Shown here in pieces: positions 8,434 through 17,110 of a DNA stretch of 44,697 nucleotides (the stretch's first letter is position 1; the number at the start of each line of letters is the position of its first letter). The DNA comes from Chlamydia trachomatis. GTDB taxonomy: Bacteria > Chlamydiota > Chlamydiia > Chlamydiales > Rhabdochlamydiaceae. The stretch covers positions 1-44,697 of the forward strand of contig CAMDHO010000014.1 in assembly GCA_945898205.1 (NCBI GenBank). The letters run 5' to 3'. The position numbers were made by a program, and so were the translations under genes. The notes below the pieces were generated by a model that worked only from the letters and a program-made list of their open reading frames with translations, was not told the origin of the DNA and did not search any database.

Positions 8434-8480
8434 GCTTTTAATTATCCTGACCTTAAAACAGGATAATTAAAAGCGTTTTT
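8434..8480 (+). terminator. Strong rho-independent terminator after aspS
   Basis: A perfect 16-bp stem (8434-8449 GCTTTTAATTATCCTG with 8459-8474) around a 9-nt loop, followed by GTTTTT. It sits 17 bases after the aspS stop codon. Confidence 0.85.
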
Positions 8481-8581
8481 CGGATTACTTTACATAGCAA
8501 ACCAAGAATTTCTTCTTGTTTTTCGATGTTTTTCCAGGTAAATTAAATGATATAAGAGAATAAGAAAAAAAAAGAGATCTC

Positions 8582-9118
8582 ATGAACATCATTTTGTTTG
8601 GATTTAAAAAGTGTGGAAAAATCAATTTAGGAATGAAGCTAGCACAAAAGCTAGATAGAGAATTCATTGACTCAAATAATCTCCTCGAAGAACTTTATGC
8701 TGCACAATATCATCAAGAGCTCTCTTATCGCGAGATTGAACAAAAACATGGATTTCCATTTTTTTGTGACTTTGAAAAAAATGTAGTCTTGCATCTTTTA
8801 CAAAAAAAAAACTGCGTCGTTTCTTTAGGTGGAGGCATTGCATTAAATCCTGAAAACATTTCAAGACTTCAACAAGTTGGGCTCTTAATTCACTTTAAAT
8901 TACCTCAAATTCTTTTAAAAAGAAAGATCCTCTCAGGAGACATTCCTCACTATCTAGATCCAAAAAATCCAGGAGACTCTTTTGATGCTTTTTATAAAAA
9001 AAGAATGCCTATTTACGAACAAATCACAGCCCACCAAATCGACGTGGAAAATAAAACAGAAGACATGATCATCGAAGAGATCTCTAAACTCATCAAAAAC
9101 AGTAAAAAGAGGCTTTGA
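8582..9118 (+). CDS. Shikimate kinase-like protein, degenerate P-loop
   Basis: This 178-residue P-loop kinase has the layout of shikimate kinase (phosphorylates shikimate in the aromatic pathway): GFKKCGKI (7-14), FIDSNNLLE where the D-x-D motif lies, the GGG motif (GGGIAL), and KRMPIYEQ for the lid/base region. Several key positions deviate: the Walker A Ser/Thr after GK is Ile, the second Asp of D-x-D is Asn, and the FR-x-x-E shikimate-binding Arg is not visible (FFCDFE). Length is normal (~170). It is not in an aro cluster; 6 bases downstream starts an MreD-like gene, then FolD. It may be a lineage-specific paralogue or a repurposed or inactive kinase. The family call is secure, the activity is not. 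Confidence 0.7.
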   Translation: MNIILFGFKKCGKINLGMKLAQKLDREFIDSNNLLEELYAAQYHQELSYREIEQKHGFPFFCDFEKNVVLHLLQKKNCVVSLGGGIALNPENISRLQQVGLLIHFKLPQILLKRKILSGDIPHYLDPKNPGDSFDAFYKKRMPIYEQITAHQIDVENKTEDMIIEEISKLIKNSKKRL

Positions 9119-9124
9119 CCTTTC

Positions 9125-9646
9125 GTGAAACACATTTCCTTATGGATTCCATTTTTTTTAGCTCTTTTTTTTGCACTTCTCGGAACCGCTTTCTTTTCAG
9201 AAATTAGAATCTGGGCTTTTGCCCCCTTTCTTGCCATTCTTTATCATCGGGTAAGCCTATCTAAGGCCCTTTGGATAAGCTTTTCTTGTGGACTCCTCAT
9301 TGACTGCCTTTCTTCCCAGTTTTATTTTGGTCTTTTTTCTCTTAACCACACCTTAGCTTCCCTACTTCTTTACAAACAAAAAAATAATTTTTTCGAAGAT
9401 AAAACAATAGCTTTTGCTCTGAACACAACGCTCATAGCTCTCTTCTTATCCTTTTTTCTCCTTCTATTTTCTTGCTGGAGCTGTGCTATTACATGCTCTT
9501 TACCTCTAATTCTTTCCGATCTCATCCTTATGCCATTTTTAGATGGCCTCTATGCTCTTATTTGGTTTACTTGCCCTATATCCCTTGTTTTATATTTAAA
9601 AAAACACGGACTTAAAGATCTACTTCCCCAAAAGGAAAATGCTTAA
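9125..9646 (+). CDS. mreD: MreD-like rod-shape membrane protein
   Basis: This 173-residue integral membrane protein has about five hydrophobic helices (residues 3-22, 26-48, 55-75, 97-122, 125-150). The start is GTG, with an AAGAGG just inside the end of the preceding gene. Size, topology and the pattern of small hydrophobic helices with a 'G-L-L-I-D-C-L-S-S…F-G' segment in the second/third helix fit MreD, the partner of MreB/MreC in elongasome peptidoglycan synthesis. In chlamydiae this machinery acts at the division septum. No mreC or mreB is adjacent. It ends TAATG, sharing a base with the folD start, so the two are translationally coupled. Sequence identity across MreD proteins is low, so the call rests on topology and size. 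Confidence 0.5.
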   Translation: MKHISLWIPFFLALFFALLGTAFFSEIRIWAFAPFLAILYHRVSLSKALWISFSCGLLIDCLSSQFYFGLFSLNHTLASLLLYKQKNNFFEDKTIAFALNTTLIALFLSFFLLLFSCWSCAITCSLPLILSDLILMPFLDGLYALIWFTCPISLVLYLKKHGLKDLLPQKENA

Positions 9647-10497
9647 TGAATCTCATTAATGGAATACAAATAGCCAAAAACATAGAAGACGCTTTAGAAG
9701 AAGAAATCAAACACCTTCCAGGACGAAGACCCGGCCTTGCCTTCCTTCGTATTGGAGAAGACCCAGCTTCCAAAGTCTATATTCAAATTAAAAAAAAGAA
9801 GTGTGAAAAAATAGGCATTACGTCTTTCGATAAAGAATTGCCATCAACTGCTTCTTATAAAGAAGTTGTTGACACTTTAGAAACTCTCAACAACCACCCA
9901 CTAATCGATGGTATTCTAATACAACTCCCACTCCCCCCCCATTTATCTGCGTTTAGTCTAATTGAACACATTATGCCGAGTAAGGATGTTGATGGATTTC
10001 ATTCTGTCAACATGGGCAAGCTCCTTCTAGGAGAGCCCGGAGGATTCATACCTTGTACTCCCCACGGAATTCACAGACTTCTTATCGACTCTCATATAGA
10101 GATTTCAGGAAAACATGTTGTCATTCTAGGTCGAAGCAACATCGTTGGGAAACCACTTGCTGCTCTTTTAATGCAAAAAGATCCTCTTTGTAATGCAACT
10201 GTTACTCTAGTCCATAGCAAATCTCGCAACATTGCTTCTCTTTGCAAAGAAGCTGACATCCTCATAGCAGCCATTGGCCAACCTAAATTCATTACAAAAG
10301 AAATGGTCCGTCCTGGAACTGTTATAATTGATGTTGGCATTAGCAAAATAAATTCTCAACTTATTGGGGACGTCGACTTTGAACAAGTAGCTCCTATTAG
10401 CTCTCACATTACCCCGGTTCCCGGTGGCGTCGGACCTATGACAGTAGCCCTTTTAATGTATAACACTTTAAAGGCTTACAAGCTTCGATGTAAATAA
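9646..10497 (+). CDS. folD: Bifunctional methylenetetrahydrofolate dehydrogenase/cyclohydrolase
   Basis: FolD interconverts 5,10-methylene-THF and 10-formyl-THF using NADP, supplying one-carbon units for purine and formyl-Met synthesis in the cytosol. At 283 residues it is the usual length. Family signatures are intact: the substrate-binding K within 'SKVYIQIKKKKCEKIGI' (Y and K catalytic pair), DGILIQLPLPPHL, PSKDVDGFH, the Rossmann motif GRSNIVGKPLA, and PVPGGVGPMTVALLM near the C-terminus. The start overlaps the upstream stop (TAATG). This is a secure housekeeping call. Confidence 0.95.
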   Translation: MNLINGIQIAKNIEDALEEEIKHLPGRRPGLAFLRIGEDPASKVYIQIKKKKCEKIGITSFDKELPSTASYKEVVDTLETLNNHPLIDGILIQLPLPPHLSAFSLIEHIMPSKDVDGFHSVNMGKLLLGEPGGFIPCTPHGIHRLLIDSHIEISGKHVVILGRSNIVGKPLAALLMQKDPLCNATVTLVHSKSRNIASLCKEADILIAAIGQPKFITKEMVRPGTVIIDVGISKINSQLIGDVDFEQVAPISSHITPVPGGVGPMTVALLMYNTLKAYKLRCK

Positions 10498-10548
10498 ATA
10501 AAAAAAAGAGTTTTTAAATTTTAAGTGTATATTTTTCATTAAATCACC

Positions 10549-10554
10549 TATAAT
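10549..10554 (+). promoter_or_regulatory. Candidate -10 box upstream of the HAD gene
   Basis: A consensus TATAAT lies 37 bases before the TTG start of the HAD gene, in an AT-rich 90-base gap after folD. No good -35 hexamer is visible at 16-18 bases upstream, so this is tentative. Confidence 0.35.
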
Positions 10555-10590
10555 GAGGAAAAGAGACTTAACATTACATTAGGGGTTCTG

Positions 10591-11211
10591 TTGCTTCAAA
10601 GTAAGCCTTATAAGACTATTTTTTTAGACATCCGTAATGTTCTTCTTTTTTTCGACTTAGAAAAGATGTACACTCAGATTGCGACATACTGTCAAATAGA
10701 CGTTCTAGAAGTAAAAAAAACTTCAGAAACTAAGCAATGGGGATTGCCATATGAGCGAGGTGAAATTGATAGCTGGACGCTATTTCATCAACTCCCTCAA
10801 AAAATCCAAGGCTCTAAAGGGTTTGCAGAGTGGATGGATACTATTTCGAATATTTTCAAGCCCAACGATCTCTTACTTCCTTTAATTAAAGAACTTAAAA
10901 AAAATAAAATTAAACTCTACACGCTTTCTAATATCTGCGCAGCTCATTTTGGATATGCCTATACGCACTTCCCTGTGCTACATTTTTTTGACGGTCACAT
11001 TCTTTCTTATGAAGTTAAATCAAGAGTCCCTGACCCTAAAATCTATGAAATCGCCTTATTAAAGGCTTTCGCAGAAAAAGAGGATAGCTTTTATATAAGC
11101 TCTTCTAAAGAATACGTTCAAAAAGCACAGCTTCTTCATATTGACTCTGAAATCTATACAAATCCAGAAGCTCTTTACTTACAACTTAAACAAAAGAATT
11201 ACTTACCTTGA
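10591..11211 (+). CDS. HAD-superfamily (YihX-like) hydrolase
   Basis: This 206-residue HAD-like protein starts at TTG behind AGGGG. Motif I is FLDIRNVLL, matching the D-x-G-N-V form of YihX-type glucose-1-phosphate phosphatases, with Arg in place of the usual Gly/Asp two residues after the nucleophile. Motif II is LSNI (TLSNICAAHF), and motif III Lys lies in SYEVKSRVPDPKIYE, a very typical HAD-IA block. The acidic motif IV is weak (EDSFYISSSKEY instead of …FIDD), so catalytic power is uncertain. The stop overlaps the start of RNase R (TTGA), so the two are coupled. Confidence 0.8.
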   Translation: MLQSKPYKTIFLDIRNVLLFFDLEKMYTQIATYCQIDVLEVKKTSETKQWGLPYERGEIDSWTLFHQLPQKIQGSKGFAEWMDTISNIFKPNDLLLPLIKELKKNKIKLYTLSNICAAHFGYAYTHFPVLHFFDGHILSYEVKSRVPDPKIYEIALLKAFAEKEDSFYISSSKEYVQKAQLLHIDSEIYTNPEALYLQLKQKNYLP

Positions 11212-13382
11212 AAAAAAACACTGAAAAACCACTTCTTTCCCTCTTGCAGACTTTCCTTTCCGCCCCAAACTATGAACCTTTAAGTCGCAGCGCTCTTTTT
11301 AAAGAACTCAAGCTCTCGACAAAAGACCTCATTCTTGCGAAAGGACTGTTAGAAGAGATGATCCAAAAAAAAGAAATCTATCTTAAAGGCTTTAAAATTT
11401 TTTATAAAGCAGAACTGCGATCTTCGTTAGTTAAAGGAGTTTTGCGTATGAATCCAAGAGGATTTGGATTCATTGTTCCAGAAAATCGAGAACTTCACCC
11501 TGAAGACATCTTTATCCCTAAACACCTCACATCCACGGCTGTGGATGGAGATATTGTCGAAGCAGAAACCTTTCCTTCTTCCAAAAAAGATAAAGGCCCT
11601 GAAGGTAAAGTTATTTGTATTACTCAGAGAGGAAGATCTCACCTTGCAGGACTTGTCAAATTCATAGAACCTTCTGGAGAAATCTACCTTCACTCTCCTT
11701 TTTTAGGTGCAAGCAGACAAATTAGAGCCACCGGCTTTGAAGGAAAGCTGCGTCATGGGGATCGAGTCATCGTGAAGGTCGAAGACTGGGGCGGACAAAA
11801 CAAACCTATCCTAGCAGAAATCACCCACATTCTTGGCCACATCTCTAATCCATCTTTAGATGTTCCAGCTGCTGCAGAAGAATTTTCTTTACGCACTGAT
11901 TTCCCTCCTGAAGTCGTAGCTCAAGCTCAAAGCTACGGAAAACTTGTTTCCTCTAAAAATTATAAAGACCGACTAGACCTTACAAACACTGAGAGCTTTA
12001 CCATAGATCCTGCGACTGCAAGAGATTTTGATGACGCTCTTTCCCTTTCTAAAGATTCGAAAGGACATTATCAACTCGCCGTCCATATTGCAGATGTAGC
12101 CCACTATGTAAAGCCGGGAACCCCTTTAGACGCAGAAGCTTTTAGCAGATGCAATTCCACCTATTTCCCTGGTGCTTGCATCCCTATGCTGCCCGAAGAA
12201 CTATCTAACAATCTTTGTAGCTTAAAACCTAAGGTATCGAGATTATGTATTTCTATTTTAATGACATTTGATTCAACAGGAAACCTTCTAAAACACGAGA
12301 TTAAACGCTCTGTCATTAAAAGCGCCTATCGATTCACCTATGAAGAAGCTAAAGAAGTTCTCGACGGGAAAAAGAAAAGCAAACACCTCCCCACCCTAGA
12401 GCTTATGGTAGAACTATGCCTCCTGTTAAAAAAGAGACGTCATGATAGAGGGTGTATTGATTTTGCTCTTCCTGAAGTAGTTCTTGATATTGATGAAACA
12501 GGAAAACCAATCTCTTACCATATCGTAGAATATGACATCACTCACCAGCTTGTAGAAGAATACATGCTAAAAGCCAATGAAATCACAGCTCAAACGTTAG
12601 CTTCTCATGGAACATCTTTAATTTTCAGAACTCATGAAGAACCCAATTCTGAGAACATGGAAGATTTTTTTGCTTTAGCCAGATCTTTAGGGTTTTTTGT
12701 TCCCGCCAACCCCACTCCTCAAGACACTCAGAACCTCTTTAAGCAAGCTAAAGAATCTCCTTTTACTCAACAACTTTCCATTGCATTTATTCGCAGTATG
12801 AAGCTCGCCAGTTACTCTCCAGATAACGTAGGCCATTTCGGACTTTCCCTAGATGAATACTGCCATTTTACAAGTCCTATTCGCAGGTACCCCGATCTTA
12901 TTATCCAAAGACTGCTCTTTGGAGAACTCCCTCCCCACTCGGATCTTACACAAATAGCAGAACTTTGCTCTGAAAGAGAACGAATTAGCTTTAAGGCTGA
13001 ACAAACAGTAAAAACTCTAAAAAAACTAAGACTCCTCAAAGAATGGCATACACAAGACCACAAAAAAACATACGACTGCCTCATTACTAAAATAAAACCT
13101 TTTGGACTTCATTTTGAACTCCCCCCCATTGGGATTGAAGGTTTTTTACACGTGTCTGAGTTAGACGGTGATTACTTCATCTATGAAGAATCAAAAAACT
13201 GCCTCTACGGGAAAAATTCTCATATGAGATTTTGTGTAGGAGATCGCATTGAAGTCAAAGCCAGGCAAGTAGATCTTGTCATGCTAGAGGTTAAGTGGGA
13301 AACAGTAATTTCTCGTGATTTCGAGTCTCCTTCACACCCTAAAACCGCTAGAAAAAGAAGTAAAAAAAAACGTAAAAAGTAG
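11208..13382 (+). CDS. rnr: Ribonuclease R
   Basis: This is a 3'-5' processive exoribonuclease degrading structured RNA and participating in rRNA quality control and mRNA decay. The 724 residues run in the usual order: N-terminal winged helix (10-70), cold-shock/OB domains (75-220, with GFGFIVPENRE), RNB catalytic domain (255-590) with the metal site TIDPATARDFDDAL (265-278, all Asp present), then an S1 domain (625-705) and a Lys/Arg-rich tail ending KKKRKK typical of RNase R. Start is TTG overlapping the upstream stop (TTGA). A weak hairpin follows the stop codon. Confidence 0.95.
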   Translation: MKKNTEKPLLSLLQTFLSAPNYEPLSRSALFKELKLSTKDLILAKGLLEEMIQKKEIYLKGFKIFYKAELRSSLVKGVLRMNPRGFGFIVPENRELHPEDIFIPKHLTSTAVDGDIVEAETFPSSKKDKGPEGKVICITQRGRSHLAGLVKFIEPSGEIYLHSPFLGASRQIRATGFEGKLRHGDRVIVKVEDWGGQNKPILAEITHILGHISNPSLDVPAAAEEFSLRTDFPPEVVAQAQSYGKLVSSKNYKDRLDLTNTESFTIDPATARDFDDALSLSKDSKGHYQLAVHIADVAHYVKPGTPLDAEAFSRCNSTYFPGACIPMLPEELSNNLCSLKPKVSRLCISILMTFDSTGNLLKHEIKRSVIKSAYRFTYEEAKEVLDGKKKSKHLPTLELMVELCLLLKKRRHDRGCIDFALPEVVLDIDETGKPISYHIVEYDITHQLVEEYMLKANEITAQTLASHGTSLIFRTHEEPNSENMEDFFALARSLGFFVPANPTPQDTQNLFKQAKESPFTQQLSIAFIRSMKLASYSPDNVGHFGLSLDEYCHFTSPIRRYPDLIIQRLLFGELPPHSDLTQIAELCSERERISFKAEQTVKTLKKLRLLKEWHTQDHKKTYDCLITKIKPFGLHFELPPIGIEGFLHVSELDGDYFIYEESKNCLYGKNSHMRFCVGDRIEVKARQVDLVMLEVKWETVISRDFESPSHPKTARKRSKKKRKK

Positions 13383-13384
13383 TA

Positions 13385-13410
13385 TATATTCTAAAAAAAG
13401 TCAGAATATA
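13385..13410 (+). terminator. Weak stem-loop after rnr
   Basis: TATATTCT pairs with AGAATATA around a 10-nt A-rich loop immediately after the rnr stop. The stem is AT-only and followed by GATCTTTT, so termination would be inefficient. Confidence 0.4.
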
Positions 13411-13441
13411 GATCTTTTATCCTAGCTGTTAGCCCCCTCGC

Positions 13442-13553
13442 TCAGCCGTTATGGGTGAAGGGTAACTCCTAAGAGAAAAACTTATAAAATCTAAATATTT
13501 TTCATTTTCAATCGAGAAAATCGTAAAAACTCGCTTTAATTTTAGGCGCAAAA
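13442..13553 (+). repeat. 112-bp direct repeat, left copy
   Basis: It begins tcagccgttatgggtgaagg and ends cgcaaaa. A second copy at 20491-20602 in the same orientation is the same length with about five mismatches. The two copies bracket about 7 kb of accessory genes. The repeat shows no ORF and no internal palindrome. It could be a fragment of an IS end or a dispersed chromosomal repeat. Confidence 0.9.
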
Positions 13554-14030
13554 CATCTCCTCTCCAAATCAACTCCTTCTGTTGTATTTTTTAGAATCAC
13601 AGAAAAAATTCAAAAAGGAATTGCAGTCGAGTTTTTGTTAGAATAGGCGACACAGACACTCGAAGACCTTTCAATAAGTTGCTGAAGCATGTCCCTGGCA
13701 AATTTCATAGAAGAGCGGGTCTTTTGAAGCTCTTAGACTATAACAAGTGCTCATAAAAAGTTCCATTATCCTAGAAACGGCATAAATATCATAATATACT
13801 ATGCTCCGCATGTGTATTTTAATTTCACAAACACCTTATATTAAGAGATTAAAGATTCGCTAAAACATGCCTTCTTAGACCGAATTTCAATCTCCCAAAG
13901 GGCGAACTGGATGAAATTAATTTAAATTATTGATATTTATGTATTTACGTCTTTTTTTTAGGGAAATTAAAGCGAAGGTGCTGTTTCTAGGATTATCCTA
14001 ATATGTCGATAATGGCATCTCTTTTGCACT
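13554..14030. other. Gene-free stretch between repeat and transposase remnant
   Basis: About 480 bases with stops in all frames and no recognisable RNA gene. It is probably eroded sequence. Confidence 0.4.
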
Positions 14031-14457
14031 GTTAAAAAAATCACTGAAGAGAAGTCTCTTTATACCTTTCTTGATGATCGCCTTAAACTTGAAGAAGAAC
14101 AATCCTATCTATATCCGATCGAGGTCCAGAAAGAAGATAAGCTCTCGATCAAAGAATTTCACAAGAAGGCTTACACCTTTGGAACCTTCACTAGTTTAAC
14201 AAATCTCATAGGGAAAACCCCAGAAGGAATTTATGGGCTTTATAAATTAAGAATGGAAGAGGAAACTGCTTTTGATGGATTGGCGAATTTTGAAACTTCT
14301 TGTAAAAAAGGAGCTGTTATCACACTATTCAATCAAGGATCTAATGATCCATTTGGCTCAGATAAAAAAGATCAAAATTGATGATAAGTGGTATTTGGCA
14401 GAAGTTACTGAAAAAACAAAAAAACTATTCAGCAAGCTTGATTATGCTATTAGCTAA
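14031..14457 (+). pseudogene. IS4/IS1634-type transposase, C-terminal remnant
   Basis: The first frame (from 14031) reads a Lys/Glu-rich segment to GIYGLYKLRMEEETAFDGL, resembling the 'Y-x-L-Y-K-x-R-x-x-I-E-x-x-F-D-x-L-K' block of IS1634-family DDE transposases. The following block (LLSHYSIKDLMIHLAQIKKI, then WYLAEVTEKTKKLFSKL) is in another frame from 14272, with roughly 40 codons missing between them. The whole N-terminal half, with the catalytic Asp residues, is absent. It is clearly a dead remnant inside the repeat-bracketed segment. Confidence 0.7.
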
Positions 14458-14475
14458 CTGTTGGTGGAGTTAGGG

Positions 14476-14503
14476 TTTAAAAGAATGACCTAATCAAATT
14501 TCA
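14476..14503 (+). repeat. 28-bp direct repeat, left copy
   Basis: tttaaaagaatgacctaatc plus aaatttca; a copy at 20969-20996 differs at one base (g/c). It lies just after the 3' end of the minus-strand SDR, while the right copy overlaps the 3' end of a minus-strand hypothetical gene. This second repeat is nested inside the 112-bp pair and further supports a duplication or insertion event around the accessory segment. Confidence 0.75.
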
Positions 14504-14509
14504 ATTTTA

Positions 14510-15244
14510 TCAAGTTCTTTGCCGGAGCTTGATCGATGAGAGCCCTCCATCAACAGCGATTACATTTGCTGTGACAAAAGCACTTTCATCAGACAAGAGC
14601 CACAAAATGGCAGCCGCTACGTCTTCTGGCTCTCCGATACGTCCAAGCGGATGAAAGGCAGTAGATGCTTTAAGAGCTATTTCATTACTTGTAATTGTTT
14701 GAGTCAGCGTTGTTCGTGTGAGTCCCGGTGCTACGGCATTGATCCGGATCCCTTTGCTCGCATATGAAGCCGCTGCAGAGCGCATAAGACCAACTAGAGC
14801 TGCTTTTGCAGCTGAAATCGCCTCGTGATTGGTAAGCCCTACAAGCCCAGCAGTGGAGGAGGATAAGACGATTGAACCTTTTTCCATAATATTTAGAGAG
14901 TGTTTCAAAATACAAAACGCTGACGTGGTGTTGATTTTCATCACCTCCTCAAACTCTTTTTGTGTTGTCAGATGTAGAGGCTTAAGAAAAAAGGACCCTA
15001 TAAGGGAGACAACCCCATCAAGATGCCCTTCTTTCTCTACAATCTTTTTTAAAGCTTGAGCAACAAGATTTTCGTCAGTAGCATCTACGACCATGTTGGG
15101 TTGAGAAACTTCTTTAGAAAATCGTTCTAACTTGTCTTGGTTTCTACCCAACAAGTAGATGATGTCTCCGGTTCCTGAAAGCCGCTTTGTCAGGACAGAA
15201 CCAATTCCACCTGTTGCTCCAAAAATTGCATATACCTTTTTCAT
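14510..15244 (-). CDS. SDR-family oxidoreductase lacking the catalytic Tyr
   Basis: This 244-residue classical short-chain dehydrogenase has the cofactor loop GATGGIG (9-15), the active-site Ser region (SIVLSSSTAG), and a C-terminal VIAVDGGL. At the Y-x-x-x-K position the sequence is NHEAISAAKAAL, so the catalytic Tyr is replaced by Ile while the Lys remains. I believe relatives with HEAI-x-A-A-K exist, so this may be a subfamily trait rather than decay. The start is well supported by GAGGGA 5 bases upstream. It is preceded by a 42-codon ORF whose stop overlaps the start (ATGA), and then DUF378, all on the minus strand. Substrate unknown. Confidence 0.8.
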   Translation of the reverse strand: MKKVYAIFGATGGIGSVLTKRLSGTGDIIYLLGRNQDKLERFSKEVSQPNMVVDATDENLVAQALKKIVEKEGHLDGVVSLIGSFFLKPLHLTTQKEFEEVMKINTTSAFCILKHSLNIMEKGSIVLSSSTAGLVGLTNHEAISAAKAALVGLMRSAAASYASKGIRINAVAPGLTRTTLTQTITSNEIALKASTAFHPLGRIGEPEDVAAAILWLLSDESAFVTANVIAVDGGLSSIKLRQRT

Positions 15245-15369
15245 AATCCCTCAACAGTTTTTCTAATATGCAAGCACCAGTATGGATACTCTGCTGGCTT
15301 TTTTGGCTTTAAAAAATACACAAATGGTCCACATGCTGCAAATTTGCTGTTGCGAATTTCTCTACCCAT
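15241..15369 (-). CDS. Small hypothetical ORF coupled to the SDR
   Basis: A 42-residue frame from ATG at 15369 (MGREIRNSKFAACGPF…) to a TGA that overlaps the SDR start codon as ATGA. The overlap, and a fit between the DUF378 stop and the SDR start leaving little free space, argue for translation. Composition (KPKKPAEYPYWCLHIRKT) is ordinary, and no family is recognised. Ribosome binding is weak (AGG directly at the start). It could also be just leader sequence of the SDR. Confidence 0.35.
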   Translation of the reverse strand: MGREIRNSKFAACGPFVYFLKPKKPAEYPYWCLHIRKTVEGL

Positions 15370-15375
15370 CCTGAA

Positions 15376-15582
15376 TTAGGATTTCCAACGATCTTGAATG
15401 GCTTTCCATTGAAAAATTTGATAAATTGCTGCTAAACCCACAACAATATAAATCGCCTTTTGAATTACGGGAAGGCTGCCAAAGATGAATTTAACTAGGT
15501 CGAAATCTAAAGCTCCTACAAGAAACCAATTAAGACCACCAATAACCAATAAAATTGCAAATATAACATCTAATTTTTTCAT
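15376..15582 (-). CDS. DUF378 small membrane protein
   Basis: This 68-residue protein has two hydrophobic helices (5-25 and 43-60) and the DUF378 pattern: an early LLVIGGLNWFLVGALDFDLV, then …GSLPVIQKAIYIVVGLAAIY. The family (YuzA-like) is widespread in bacteria and of unknown function, located in the inner membrane. The start has a GGAG upstream. It lies directly upstream of the small ORF and SDR on the same strand and may share their transcript. Confidence 0.88.
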   Translation of the reverse strand: MKKLDVIFAILLVIGGLNWFLVGALDFDLVKFIFGSLPVIQKAIYIVVGLAAIYQIFQWKAIQDRWKS

Positions 15583-15621
15583 ATTTTCTCCGGCTTAAGG
15601 TTTGTACATATTCACTGTTAG

Positions 15622-16206
15622 CTATAAATCGCTGCGCGATTTTATTAACCAAAGAATCCTCCTAAAAAAAGATTCCCTCTCAAATCTACTTTTACTAAAG
15701 TGGGCAATAAAAAGTAAAGGATAGATTCTAGTCCCTCTATTAATAGACTCAAACCGAGCATTCCTGTATATGTGAGAACCCCCTTCTAGAGTTTTTCTGT
15801 TGGACTGCAAGCTATACTCAAGTTCATGTAGTAAATGAGCTATTGTTCGATAACCTACTTGGTAGCCTTCGTTTTTTAATTCTTCTTCTAGATTGCGAGT
15901 AGTTTTGCATGTCCATCTTAGGGCCGACTCCGGATCTCCTCGAGAGGCTGATTCTACTAATTCATCTAAAGATTTAACTAATTTTTCCTGTTTTTCAGAG
16001 ATCTTTTTTCCTACTCCAGTCTTTCTAATTCCTTTTTCTGTGGATCTAGCAATGCTTATTGCTTTACTAACGAGAATAATACCACCGCGCCCGTATAACA
16101 AAGATTCTGCTGCAACCCACAACCGTTTACCTTTTTTAGTTAAACAATCTGTTAAAACTGCATATTTCCAGTCTATAGACTCGAATTCTTTTAAAGAATT
16201 TTTCAT
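15622..16206 (-). pseudogene. ISAzo13-family transposase, N-terminal remnant
   Basis: The N-terminal ~160 residues match ISAzo13-type (Rhodopirellula-like) transposases: RLWVAAESLLYGRGGIILVS, then GDPESALRWTCKTTRNLEEEL, and VGYRTIAHLLHELEYSLQSNRKT. After 'NARFESINR' the similarity ends and about 30 unrelated residues follow before the stop. The DDE catalytic domain (another ~250 residues) is missing, so the gene is dead. It sits between DUF378 and the SOUL operon in the repeat-bracketed segment. Confidence 0.85.
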
Positions 16207-16525
16207 GCCTTCTTGACAGCATATTACTCGATAAAAGTGTAGCAGTTATTTTTGCCCGCTTCCTTAGCTGTTTCTTTTTTTGCGAAGCTACTTGCCAAAT
16301 CCTGGTAAATTATGCTAGGATCTGGCTTTGGAGTTGTTGAAAGCCAAAAAGATTTAGAGGGTGAGATTTGTGGATCCGAAATTTTGGAAGTTTTTGGACG
16401 TCCAAAATGCCCACACAAATAAAACCTACCGTGCAAGGATGAGTTAACCCTTCCGGATCCCCAATATCGGGATGCTGCAATCCATAACTCACAAACCCAT
16501 TTCAACCTATCAATAGGTAGTTGCT
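16207..16525. other. Gene-free stretch, upstream region of the redox operon
   Basis: About 320 bases between the ISAzo13 remnant and the SOUL gene. Minus-strand frames here have no recognisable content and atypical composition, so I do not call them. The promoter for the plus-strand operon must lie here or the operon is silent; I see no convincing -35/-10 pair. Confidence 0.4.
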
Positions 16526-17110
16526 TTGAAAATACTAATAGTAATCTTGGTGGGAATAATCATCTTAGGAGCAGTAGCAAGTAACATTATGAGCAATGTT
16601 GAACAGCCCGATTACAAATTGATTATATCCGAAGAGAATATCCAAATCCGCGACTATCCCCCCATGATTTTAGCTGAAGTTGAAGTTTCCGGCAAAAGAA
16701 AACAAGCGATTAGAGAAGGTTTTAAAATTCTCGCGGATTACATATTTGAAAATAATACATCCAACATAAAAATGACTATGATGGCTCCAGTAATACAGGA
16801 ACAGCAGCTGGATAAATGGAAAGTCAGATTCGTTATGCCAAAAAAATACAGCCTTGAAACACTCCCAAAACCAAATTCTAAAGATGTGGCTTTGATCCAT
16901 TTGCCTGCTAGACGCTTTGCCGTCATTCGATTTTCTGGTGTTGCGGATGATGAAAATATTAAGCAGCATACAGATGATCTTAAAGCATTTATTTTAGCTG
17001 AGACTCTGACGCCATTTGGAGAGCCAATTCTTGCCTTTTATAATCCACCATGGACACTACCTTTTTTACGCCGGAATGAAGTAATGATAGAGATAGGAGT
17101 TGATCGATGA
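16526..17110 (+). CDS. SOUL-family heme-binding protein
   Basis: This 194-residue protein has an N-terminal hydrophobic anchor (residues 2-20). The SOUL/HBP domain follows, with 'Y-x-L-I-x-x-x-x-x-I-x-I-R-D-Y-P-P' near 30-46, the KMTMMAPV motif (normally I-A-M-T-x-P-V), and a C-terminal TPFGEPILAFYNPPWTLPF. The family binds heme or tetrapyrroles with low specificity. The start is TTG behind AGGTAG. The stop overlaps the ATG of the next gene (ATGA). It is the first of four tightly coupled genes. It could be periplasmic, tethered to the inner membrane. Confidence 0.85.
   Translation: MKILIVILVGIIILGAVASNIMSNVEQPDYKLIISEENIQIRDYPPMILAEVEVSGKRKQAIREGFKILADYIFENNTSNIKMTMMAPVIQEQQLDKWKVRFVMPKKYSLETLPKPNSKDVALIHLPARRFAVIRFSGVADDENIKQHTDDLKAFILAETLTPFGEPILAFYNPPWTLPFLRRNEVMIEIGVDR

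Noticed and set aside
14829-15059. Plus-strand frame opposite the SDR
   Set aside because: Antisense shadow of a well-supported SDR gene.
16224-16505. Minus-strand 93-codon frame upstream of the SOUL gene
   Set aside because: Unrecognisable, odd composition, overlaps another frame, and sits in the likely promoter region of a plus-strand operon.
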